Shown here piece after piece: positions 14,031-20,824 of a stretch of 24,734 nt of DNA. A program made the translations under genes and the position numbers. This DNA comes from Candidatus Moraniibacteriota bacterium. Its GTDB lineage: Bacteria; Patescibacteriota; Minisyncoccia; Moranbacterales; UBA1568. The stretch's first letter is position 1. The number at the start of each line of letters is the position of its first letter. The notes under the pieces are model-generated. The model did not search any database. It was not told the DNA's origin and worked only from the letters and a program-made list of their open reading frames with translations. The stretch is from the NCBI GenBank assembly GCA_017992575.1, contig JAGOOJ010000003.1, positions 1 to 24,734 of the forward strand, written 5' to 3'.

Positions 14031-14161
14031 CAAAAACCCCCTTCTCCGTATCGAGAAAGGGGCCTATCTTTTGAGTGGAAACTCTAGAAGCGACCAGCTG
14101 CCACGACAGTCAGAGTATCAGCATAATCCGTCGCTGCCGCTTGAATAGCTGTCACACGAGC
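14031..14161 (-). repeat. 131-nt duplicated gene end plus terminator, copy 2
   Basis: This is the counterpart of 12816-12947 at the end of paralog 2. The near-identity extends through non-coding DNA, pointing to recent duplication or gene conversion. Confidence 0.9.
14032..14063 (-). terminator. Terminator of secreted paralog 2 (copy 2)
   Basis: The same hairpin as copy 1: stem 14037-14046 with 14053-14062, a 6-nt loop, then TTTTT on the minus strand. Confidence 0.88.
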
Positions 14162-15157
14162 AACTTCTTTTAAGGTTACCGTATCCCCATCAGTCAAACC
14201 ACTCGCCGAAGCTATCGGTTGGAAAGTTGTTGAAAGTGTCCCACCGGTATTACTGGAGTTTCCATCATATTCCTGTCCGAAACCTGCTCCCTGCGTTACT
14301 GTGCCCGTCCCGCCTGTCGCACTGTCGGTAAAGGTGACGTCGAGCAAATATCCGTAGTTTGCAACCGTTAAAGAAGTTGTCGCATCATCAATTGATCCAA
14401 GGGTGGCGATAGTAGCACCGGTAGAAAGTGAGTTCAAAGCAGCGTTGGCGCTCTTGACCCAAGCAACCCAACCAGAAGCAGCGTTAGTCGTGATAGTGGC
14501 TGTCACGCCATTGGAAAGCTGAGCTGTCGTCGACAAAGCACTAGCAAACGTGTCGGTATTTGCAGAAAGGCTGAAGGTAAAAGTTGGATTGACAGTCGCT
14601 GTCACACCAATCAAATCAGCTCCTGAGGAAACAACAGCAGTGGCATACCCTGCCGTATCCAGGTTCGTTGGACCAGTGGCTCGCGTCGTCACTGTACCTG
14701 TTTTACTCCCTCCAGCTGAACCCGTTTGTAATGCTGCTGAACTATTAGTCCACCGAAAACAATATAGAGTGGCCGTGCCCGCCAAGTCCGTAGACGGAAA
14801 AGTAACAGTCTTTGTTCCATTATTCGCTGCCGTTGCCTGAGCAATACCCGGCCAAACGGTAGCTCCCGTCGGCAGGTTTGTTGTTGCTACTGCCCAATCA
14901 GTGAGCGTGGTACTGACGGTGAAATCACTCGGAAAAACTACCTGAACGTCCGCCTCTGTCCCAGTATTGGTGGCTGGTGTTTTAACACAAACCAAACCGC
15001 TCACAAATGTCGATGCACTCATGCGGTCCAAACGCACCCACGCCTGCTGAAAACCAGCTGCTTCGGCAGGCCGAACAACAAACATTGGGGAGGCCAACAA
15101 CAAAAAAAATACCAAAGTCACCAATGACCGTCTGTTCCGCTCAAAGAAATTCACCAT
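14084..15157 (-). CDS. Secreted beta-rich surface protein with WxL-like C-terminal domain (paralog 2)
   Basis: The open frame extends to 15208, but the ATG at 15157 (MVNFFERNRRSLV) is preceded by TAGGAG at a 7-nt spacing, the best ribosome binding site in the window. The ATG at 15208 falls inside the predicted -10 box. The protein has 357 residues with a signal peptide ending near PAEAA-G. It parallels paralog 1 throughout. The N-terminal half is only about half identical by eye but keeps both Cys (LVCVKT, LYCFRW). The C-terminal half from GADLIGVTATV onward is nearly identical and ends in the same DYADTLTVVAAGRF. Strong conservation of the C-terminal half beside a freely varying N-terminal half suggests a shared anchoring or assembly domain with a variable exposed domain. 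Confidence 0.8.
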   Translation of the reverse strand: MVNFFERNRRSLVTLVFFLLLASPMFVVRPAEAAGFQQAWVRLDRMSASTFVSGLVCVKTPATNTGTEADVQVVFPSDFTVSTTLTDWAVATTNLPTGATVWPGIAQATAANNGTKTVTFPSTDLAGTATLYCFRWTNSSAALQTGSAGGSKTGTVTTRATGPTNLDTAGYATAVVSSGADLIGVTATVNPTFTFSLSANTDTFASALSTTAQLSNGVTATITTNAASGWVAWVKSANAALNSLSTGATIATLGSIDDATTSLTVANYGYLLDVTFTDSATGGTGTVTQGAGFGQEYDGNSSNTGGTLSTTFQPIASASGLTDGDTVTLKEVARVTAIQAAATDYADTLTVVAAGRF

Positions 15158-15164
15158 AACAATA

Positions 15165-15170
15165 CTCCTA
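15165..15170 (-). promoter_or_regulatory. Ribosome binding site that sets the start of secreted paralog 2
   Basis: TAGGAG on the minus strand is complementary to the 16S 3' end and lies 7 nt before the ATG at 15157. It is the main reason to reject the two longer in-frame starts. Confidence 0.8.
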
Positions 15171-15203
15171 AAATATTTTGTTTTCATTCTACTCACTATT
15201 GCC

Positions 15204-15232
15204 AGCATACTCTATTCTTCTCAGTTATTCAA
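15204..15232 (-). promoter_or_regulatory. Promoter of secreted paralog 2
   Basis: TTGAAT (15227-15232), a 17-nt spacer and TATGCT (15204-15209) each match consensus at 4 of 6. It sits between the end of the Fn3-like protein gene (15243) and the Shine-Dalgarno site, and gives a leader of about 40 nt. Confidence 0.55.
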
Positions 15233-15242
15233 CTTCTCTCAC

Positions 15243-16328
15243 CTAAAAGCTAGCCGAAGCAACGACTGTCAGTGTTTCTGTATAGTCATTGGCTGCTGGA
15301 GTCACAGCTGAGGATTTAGCTTTCAAGAGAAATGATCCGCGACCGCCTGTAATCGGTGCTGTAGTCGTAAAAATCTCACGAATCGTCGCATCGGTCACGG
15401 CCACATTATTAGAACCCAGATCATACGCAGTGGCGATAGCGAGTGGACCGCCAGCACTCTGAGTCGCACTCGACCCCTGGGCACCATACCCTTCCGTAAG
15501 TGCCGTCAGGTTCCCCGTCACTGCGTTAATGGTATAGCTCGTCACAAGGCTCTGAAGCCCAGCGTAACTCGACGCTACATACACCCGACCGCCACTCTCA
15601 GCATTCGTATCGAAATCAACCCAAATTTTCTCGGGACTGTCCGTCACCGTACCCGCCGGTAAACTTCCGAAATTTGTCGCAAAGGGTGGTGCCGTCTCAC
15701 TATCCGTGGCTGAAACATCAATGTCGAACGTCAACTGAGGACTCACAGTACTAGCGGTCGCAGTCGGGCCATAGCCTGTCTCAGTAAATTTCCCTTGCCA
15801 GGCTTTTACTTTGACTTTATATGTCGTACTCGGTACCAAGCCAATAACAAGCACTCCACTCGCCCCACCCCACACCGTGTAGGTTTGGTAATCCTCCAAG
15901 CCAAGAGTACTTCCTACTGTATTATCACTCTGAACGTAGTTCGTCGTCACAAAATTATCCGTGCTAATAGCAAGGGCGAACACTGTATCACTTGGATTAC
16001 TTCCAGCATCCAGAACCACTTTCAGCTTATTGTAGTAATTACTTGGATTGGTAAACGTCGGCGCCGGAGGAACGTTAGCCTGATTCGTGAAGAGTAATCC
16101 TGGGCCTAAATCATAACTTGATCCCGAGAGTTTTCCGGCATTCTGTTCTCCGCTGATACCATCAAGTGCATAACTTCCAGAAGTAGCATTTCCTGCCCCA
16201 CCAGATCCAAACCCGAAGTCCTTCAACTGATAGTTGGTACTGGCTGGAAAAACAAGAAAGAAGGCTATCCCAAAATGAAGCAGAGGTACTTTCAGAAAAA
16301 ATAATCTCCAAAAAGGAAATTTTCTCAT
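15243..16328 (-). CDS. Secreted protein with fibronectin-III-like module and the shared C-terminal domain
   Basis: The protein has 361 residues, with an N-terminal hydrophobic export signal (about 8-28). A Gly/Ser-rich segment follows (FGSGGAGNATSGSYALDG). A fibronectin-III-like module (about 86-200) begins VPPAPTFTNPSNYYNKL and closes with TTYKVKVKAW...GYGPTATAST. The C-terminal domain (about 203-361) begins LTFDIDVSA and ends AANDYTETLTVVASASF. That ending and the spacing of G-Y-G and the Thr-rich strands match the C-terminal domain of the two paralogs downstream, although overall identity is low. No Cys pair equivalent to theirs is seen. It sits between the receiver gene and the paralogs on the same strand. 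I read it as a third member of the same secreted set, with Fn3 probably giving reach or binding. Function is not known. Confidence 0.75.
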   Translation of the reverse strand: MRKFPFWRLFFLKVPLLHFGIAFFLVFPASTNYQLKDFGFGSGGAGNATSGSYALDGISGEQNAGKLSGSSYDLGPGLLFTNQANVPPAPTFTNPSNYYNKLKVVLDAGSNPSDTVFALAISTDNFVTTNYVQSDNTVGSTLGLEDYQTYTVWGGASGVLVIGLVPSTTYKVKVKAWQGKFTETGYGPTATASTVSPQLTFDIDVSATDSETAPPFATNFGSLPAGTVTDSPEKIWVDFDTNAESGGRVYVASSYAGLQSLVTSYTINAVTGNLTALTEGYGAQGSSATQSAGGPLAIATAYDLGSNNVAVTDATIREIFTTTAPITGGRGSFLLKAKSSAVTPAANDYTETLTVVASASF

Positions 16329-16339
16329 ATTTCAACGAG

Positions 16340-16376
16340 ACAATATATCGAACAAAATAAAGACCCGCTAGGGACC
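16340..16376 (-). terminator. Weak possible terminator after the receiver gene
   Basis: After the TAG stop of the receiver gene, a short CCC-TAGC-GGG hairpin is followed by TCTTTATTTTGTT on the minus strand. The stem is only 3-4 bp, so readthrough into the Fn3-like secreted protein gene is quite possible. Confidence 0.3.
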
Positions 16377-16756
16377 TAGGACACGCCTAAATGCAGTTTC
16401 ACTTTATCAATGACTGTTTGAATAGGAACGTTTGCTTTCACGAGGTATTCTACCGCCCCCAAAGCCAAAATGCGACTAATATCCTCTTCTTGGCTCAAAT
16501 TAGAAAGCACAATAACAGGAATATGCTCCGTTGCTTTGTCTGCCTTGAGCTCGGCCAGCGTTTCAAAGCCATCTTTTCCTGGCATAATGAGGTCGAGCAG
16601 AATAAGCCCCGGGCGATTCTTTTTTACTGTTGCCAGAGCCTCGATTCCGTTTCCAACAATTTCAGACTGTATATTATCTTTTGCTAACTTTGTTTTATAA
16701 ATCTTTGAATAAAACGGGTCATCTTCGACCACAAGAACATACCTATTTTCTGTCAT
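16376..16756 (-). CDS. Stand-alone response regulator receiver protein
   Basis: The open frame reaches 16837, inside the kinase gene, but the ATG at 16756 (MTENRYVLVVEDD) gives the normal receiver N-terminus. The protein has 126 residues and consists only of a CheY-type receiver domain. The acidic pair is D12-D13, the phospho-acceptor Asp is D55 (LILLDLIMPG), the switch Ser is S85 (VLSN) and the Lys is K107 (LVKA). There is no DNA-binding or enzymatic output domain, so output must be by protein contact or phosphotransfer. It starts 19 nt after the kinase stop codon and is surely co-transcribed with it. No Shine-Dalgarno site is visible. Confidence 0.92.
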   Translation of the reverse strand: MTENRYVLVVEDDPFYSKIYKTKLAKDNIQSEIVGNGIEALATVKKNRPGLILLDLIMPGKDGFETLAELKADKATEHIPVIVLSNLSQEEDISRILALGAVEYLVKANVPIQTVIDKVKLHLGVS

Positions 16757-16775
16757 ATATATATTTAAGACGATA

Positions 16776-18515
16776 TTACACTTCTTTTTTACGCTTCTTG
16801 GTCTGCCGTACAGCGATAGATGGGTGAGGAAATTCAATAAAAAAAGTTGTCCCTACATTTTCTTGGCTTTCAAATCGAATACTCGCACCGGCTTCTTCCA
16901 AATACGATTTTACCACGGAAAGACCGAGTCCACTACCTTCGGTTTCCTTCAAAACAGCATTCGGAGCTCGAAAAAATTTTGAGAATATTTTTGATTGCGC
17001 TGACTCAGGGATACCAATACCAGTATCAGCCACCGTAACCACTGTGCTCGCATCGCTCTCCGTCAAGGTAACCACCACTGTCCCCCCAACACGATTGTAT
17101 TTGATACTATTTGAAATAAGGTTCTGAAACGCCTCATAAAAATGCTTCGGTGAAGCTAAAATTTTTGGTACCGATGCTTTGGTTCTCCTCAAAGTTATCT
17201 TCACTCCCTGTCGGATTCCTTCTCCGTACATTGCCTTCACCACATCAGACAAAATTTGCCCGACATCAATTGTTATTTTTTCCTCATGTCCCCGGTTTTG
17301 ATCAATACGAGCCACATTCAATAAATCATTCACCAGGACAATCATTCGTTTGCTATTGTCATAAATTTGTTGTATCGATTCGTGTGCTTTTTTGGGAAGC
17401 TTTCCCAAATCACCATCCAGTAACAATTCCATATTCCACCGCATTCCTCCGAGTGGCGTTCGCAACTGATGTGCTGCTACAGAAAGAAAACTATCTTTCA
17501 TTTGATCAAGCTCGTGCCTTTTCGTCACATCTTGAAATACAGCGATGGTTCCAATAATAGCATGCGCCTGGTCACGAATCAGAGAACACGTTCCTGAAAT
17601 AGGGATGTCTTTATCAGCCCTCCTCAAAAAAGTGTTCTGAGGAAAAGTAACTGTGCGTTTTTCTCGCAAAGTAATCTCCGTGATATCAAGTTGCTCCTCT
17701 CCATCATGACCCTTATGAATAAATAAGAAATGGGTACGAGCATTCCTATCCAAAGATCCAGCCAATGCTTGCCCAGCCATGAGCTCTGCTGTTTCATTGA
17801 CAAAAATTATCCGACACTGCATATCCGTAGCAAAGACACCTTCTCCAATAGATTTGAGGTACCCCAAAATGCTTTCGGCACGCTCCTTCTCTTTAGCAAT
17901 AACTGTATTAGCACGTTCTAGTTGAGCAGCGTGCCGGACAATCTTCAATTGTGACTTTCGCTCCTCGGTAATGTCCCGTTCGATACCCACAAAAAACTTT
18001 ACTCCCCCACGGTCATCCAGAATGGGTGCTACCCGAAGACTCGAAAGATACTTCGTCCCATCTCTCCTTTTATTCATCAGCTCTCCTGCATACCTATTTT
18101 TCTCAATCTTGATAGTACGCCACATCGTCTCGTAAAACTCCTTCGGCATCTGCTTGCCCCACAGAGCTGGGGTCTTTCCGATAATTTCCTCACGGGAGTA
18201 TCCAGTCATTAACTCCGCCGCATGATTCGCATACAAAACTTTTCCGTCAGGATTGGCTATAACAATATGATCAAAACTTGCATCGACAGCCTGTTGAAAT
18301 TTCTCGAGATCCTCTGTTTTTCTTTTTAATTTTTCTTCCGAAACAGAAACGTCTTCCAAAATATTAAATATAGCTCGACGGGTATCTTCGAGAAAAGAAT
18401 TCTGTTTCTTCAAATCTTCTAGATCTGAAGAAATATCGTCTACCAGAGAAAACGAATGAGATTTTTGACGAATGTCTCGTACGCTTTCATCCTGTTCAGA
18501 TAACGGTTTAGGCAT
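16776..18515 (-). CDS. Soluble PAS-PAS sensor histidine kinase
   Basis: The protein has 579 residues and no transmembrane segment. Coiled coil covers about 30-75, PAS domain 1 about 70-185 (ending FFVGIERDITEERK), PAS domain 2 about 212-335 (ending AVFQDVTKRHE), and the HisKA dimerisation domain about 338-405 with phospho-acceptor H349 (AAHQLRTPL). The HATPase domain has an N-box (NLISNSIKYN, 465-474), D-T-G-I-G (497-501) and G-S-G-L-G-L-S (527-533). All residues needed for autophosphorylation are present. It overlaps the 3' end of the CHASE4 sensor gene by 8 nt and is followed by the receiver gene, the presumed phosphorylation partner. Since it lacks its own membrane sensor, it probably takes its signal from the CHASE4 protein through PAS or coiled-coil contact; that is inference. 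Confidence 0.93.
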   Translation of the reverse strand: MPKPLSEQDESVRDIRQKSHSFSLVDDISSDLEDLKKQNSFLEDTRRAIFNILEDVSVSEEKLKRKTEDLEKFQQAVDASFDHIVIANPDGKVLYANHAAELMTGYSREEIIGKTPALWGKQMPKEFYETMWRTIKIEKNRYAGELMNKRRDGTKYLSSLRVAPILDDRGGVKFFVGIERDITEERKSQLKIVRHAAQLERANTVIAKEKERAESILGYLKSIGEGVFATDMQCRIIFVNETAELMAGQALAGSLDRNARTHFLFIHKGHDGEEQLDITEITLREKRTVTFPQNTFLRRADKDIPISGTCSLIRDQAHAIIGTIAVFQDVTKRHELDQMKDSFLSVAAHQLRTPLGGMRWNMELLLDGDLGKLPKKAHESIQQIYDNSKRMIVLVNDLLNVARIDQNRGHEEKITIDVGQILSDVVKAMYGEGIRQGVKITLRRTKASVPKILASPKHFYEAFQNLISNSIKYNRVGGTVVVTLTESDASTVVTVADTGIGIPESAQSKIFSKFFRAPNAVLKETEGSGLGLSVVKSYLEEAGASIRFESQENVGTTFFIEFPHPSIAVRQTKKRKKEV

Positions 18516-20046
18516 GGCCTTGTAGCTTTTTTATTTGTTCTTTGAGCTCAATCATCTTAAGCTCTCGCTCCACCATAATACGATTCATCTTCTCGATCTC
18601 TTCAATACGATTTTTGTTTTGATTTTCAGTCTCTTTCCGTTCAGTGATATCGACACATGATCCAATGTAGCCCAAAAAAATACTGTCTGAGGCAAAGTGC
18701 GGAACCGCCCGAGAAAATACCCATCCATAGGTTCCATCTTTTCGTCGCAAACGACACTCGAAGCTAAAAGGGTTTTGTCCAGCGAAAGCTCTCTCGTAGA
18801 TTTCAATTACTCTTTCTTTGTCTTTTGCATGAACATCTTCCAAAAACCCTTTTCCTAATTCTTTTTCGAGCGCTTGCCCGGTGTAGTCAAGCCATCCGCG
18901 GTTCACATAAATACACTGCTGAGCATTATCTGTCATCCAAATAAGAACCGGTGCCGAATCAGCCAGTGTCCGGAATCGTTTTTCACTCTCCTTTCGATTC
19001 ATTTCTGTCGTGCGAAGTGCTTCCAACATCTTATTGATTTGATAAGCGAGACTCGAGAATTCATCACTGCCTTCCAGCCATACTTCTCCCTGAGAACTTC
19101 CACTCGCCCCTATTTTTTCCACCTGCATACTCAACCGAGACAACCGACGAAGGACCAATCGATTCAAGAGAAAGAAAAGAAGAGTACTGAATACAATAAG
19201 AGCAGCGATGGTAACTTTTTGAAACAGGGCAACCCCCTCTTGTCCCTTACGGTAAATTTCGCGATCCATTAATACCCGAAGAAAAAAAACTGGTTGATTG
19301 TCTGCGTCACTAAATAATACATCACCAGCTATTTTTTGGTCATCCTGTGGATTCTCGATAAAAAAACGATTCTCGCTTGAAAAACTCTTCCAGACCGTGG
19401 CAAATTCACTCGTCAGCGACTGATCAGTATAGAAAATCGACTTCACCTCAAGATGTGTGATTCGGGAAATTTCATCAAAGACAGATTGATCGAGAAAGTA
19501 ACCAAACACTATAAAGCCACGAGCCGGCGCCAATCCGTTACTCGAGGTAATCGGTCGAGCAACATACACCATTGGCCCTTCAGGGAGAGCGAGTATTTCT
19601 CCGTGCACCACCCCTGTACCGATATGCTCTTTCACAATATCTTGTGCAATATGATCCAAAAAGATATCATCAACCGGTCTTTCCTCTCCCTGCTCAACTT
19701 GTTTTTTCCATACCACATTCCCATTTAAATCAACAATCACCACGGTATTGATTCGTAGCAAACCAAAGGACTCATTTTGCAAATTCGAAGTCACATATGA
19801 CTCGTCATAGTCTCCCGTAAACTCATAGGTGTCGTCCCACTGTGACCAGTCGCTCAGCTTGACCGACAGTTCATCAATCCGACTCTGTACCGCGTCAGCG
19901 ACACGCAGGGTATTTCTCCGTACTTCTTGTTGCTCAAGTTCTGAAAAGTCCCGCACCATGATATACGAAAGCGACTGATGCACCAAAACAAAAAACAACA
20001 GTAGAACCGTACCAACAATCAAAAATACTTTAAAACGTAAATGCAT
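18508..20046 (-). CDS. CHASE4-HAMP-PAS membrane sensor lacking a kinase domain
   Basis: From the ATG at 20046 the protein has 512 residues. The frame also allows a TTG start at 20094 that would overlap the upstream gene by 11 nt. I prefer the ATG because it begins the usual short basic lead (MHLRFK) into transmembrane helix 1 (7-30), although its AGGAG is only 1 nt away. Outside the cell, residues 35-265 match the CHASE4 type, including WSQWDDTYEF (67-76). Transmembrane helix 2 is at 275-297, HAMP at 298-348, and PAS at about 355-470 ending GSCVDITERK. A coiled coil ends the protein (MNRIMVERELKMIELKEQIKKL). There is no HisKA, HATPase, GGDEF or methyl-accepting domain, so it must pass its signal to a partner. 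The kinase encoded next, overlapping by 8 nt, is the obvious candidate. Confidence 0.88.
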   Translation of the reverse strand: MHLRFKVFLIVGTVLLLFFVLVHQSLSYIMVRDFSELEQQEVRRNTLRVADAVQSRIDELSVKLSDWSQWDDTYEFTGDYDESYVTSNLQNESFGLLRINTVVIVDLNGNVVWKKQVEQGEERPVDDIFLDHIAQDIVKEHIGTGVVHGEILALPEGPMVYVARPITSSNGLAPARGFIVFGYFLDQSVFDEISRITHLEVKSIFYTDQSLTSEFATVWKSFSSENRFFIENPQDDQKIAGDVLFSDADNQPVFFLRVLMDREIYRKGQEGVALFQKVTIAALIVFSTLLFFLLNRLVLRRLSRLSMQVEKIGASGSSQGEVWLEGSDEFSSLAYQINKMLEALRTTEMNRKESEKRFRTLADSAPVLIWMTDNAQQCIYVNRGWLDYTGQALEKELGKGFLEDVHAKDKERVIEIYERAFAGQNPFSFECRLRRKDGTYGWVFSRAVPHFASDSIFLGYIGSCVDITERKETENQNKNRIEEIEKMNRIMVERELKMIELKEQIKKLQGHA

Positions 20047-20083
20047 ACTCCTATATTCATTTAATTCCCACACATACCCTTCT

Positions 20084-20683
20084 CTACTTTCCAAAAATAA
20101 TAGAAATGGGAGCCTGAGTCGTTTCAGTGTTTGTCTTGACAGCTGGTTTCGCCACTATCTGAGGATACGTCTTACTCAGTGTGTCTTTCACTAACCCTGC
20201 CTCTTTCTCTGTTTCTGGTGAAAAATACACAACCACTCCCGTGTAGTCTTTAATAGTATTACCGGTGCTGACTTGGGTATAACCCTCTTTTTTAAGAATA
20301 TCCGCCAAAACTGTGGCACTACCCTTAGCAGCTCCGCCATTGAATACTTTGATAGTCGAAGCCTTTGCTTTCTTCACTACTTCTTCTTGATCATCAGCCA
20401 CTTTCGGGGTTGTTTCTTCCGGAATAGCCTGTGTTGGTCCGGAATTTTCTTTGGTTTCCTCCGAAGCTACACTCAAAGACAAACTCGCAATAGATGGCAG
20501 TGTTGCCTGCTTTTGATTCAGACGATACCCCTGATACCCTACCCATCCAATACCGCACAAAACCGCTACTCCCAAAAGAAGTATGAATCCGAAAAGAATA
20601 GTCCCAAATAAAGGTTCTCGAGAAGTACGGACCTGAACCACATCCTGCTCTTCTGAAGAGGGGGCTTCTATTTTTTCTACCAT
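20084..20683 (-). CDS. Membrane-anchored LytR_C-domain protein
   Basis: The protein has 199 residues with an acidic cytoplasmic start, one transmembrane helix at about 26-48, a charged flexible linker (70-105) and a LytR C-terminal-type domain from about 108 (IKVFNGGAAKGSATVLADIL, then GVVVYFSPETEKEAGLVKDTL). LytR_C domains accompany LytR-CpsA-Psr wall-polymer transferases, but the catalytic domain is absent here. Such small proteins are common and not well understood. It is the first gene of the signalling operon, upstream of the CHASE4 sensor gene. A link to the cell envelope is likely; a specific role is not. Confidence 0.8.
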   Translation of the reverse strand: MVEKIEAPSSEEQDVVQVRTSREPLFGTILFGFILLLGVAVLCGIGWVGYQGYRLNQKQATLPSIASLSLSVASEETKENSGPTQAIPEETTPKVADDQEEVVKKAKASTIKVFNGGAAKGSATVLADILKKEGYTQVSTGNTIKDYTGVVVYFSPETEKEAGLVKDTLSKTYPQIVAKPAVKTNTETTQAPISIIFGK

Positions 20684-20725
20684 AAAATAAAAAGATTAAA
20701 CTTTAACTATCTCAAGACCGTCGAG

Positions 20726-20751
20726 AAAAAATCTCACTCTTTGAGAGAGTG
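20726..20751 (-). terminator. Probable terminator between malic enzyme and the signalling operon
   Basis: A 6-bp stem (20735-20740 with 20746-20751, loop of 5 nt) is followed on the minus strand by AGATTTTTT. Together with the palindrome at 20776-20813 it separates the malic enzyme transcript from the LytR_C gene. The signalling operon promoter should then lie within 20684-20725, where TTGAGA is a possible -35 but no good -10 is seen. Confidence 0.6.
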
Positions 20752-20775
20752 CTGTCATTATTCATTTCATTCTTA

Positions 20776-20813
20776 GTATAACACAGCATCATGGCCATGA
20801 TGCTGTGTTATAC
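20776..20813. repeat. Perfect 38-nt palindrome after the malic enzyme gene
   Basis: Each half reads GTATAACACAGCATCATGG, and the two halves are exact inverse complements with no spacer. As RNA it would form a 17-bp stem with a GGCC loop, starting 11 nt after the malic enzyme stop codon. No T-run follows on either strand, so it is not a textbook terminator. TATAAC/TATACT sequences at its edges resemble a -10 box. Confidence 0.9.
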
Positions 20814-20824
20814 GAGTTCTCCTT

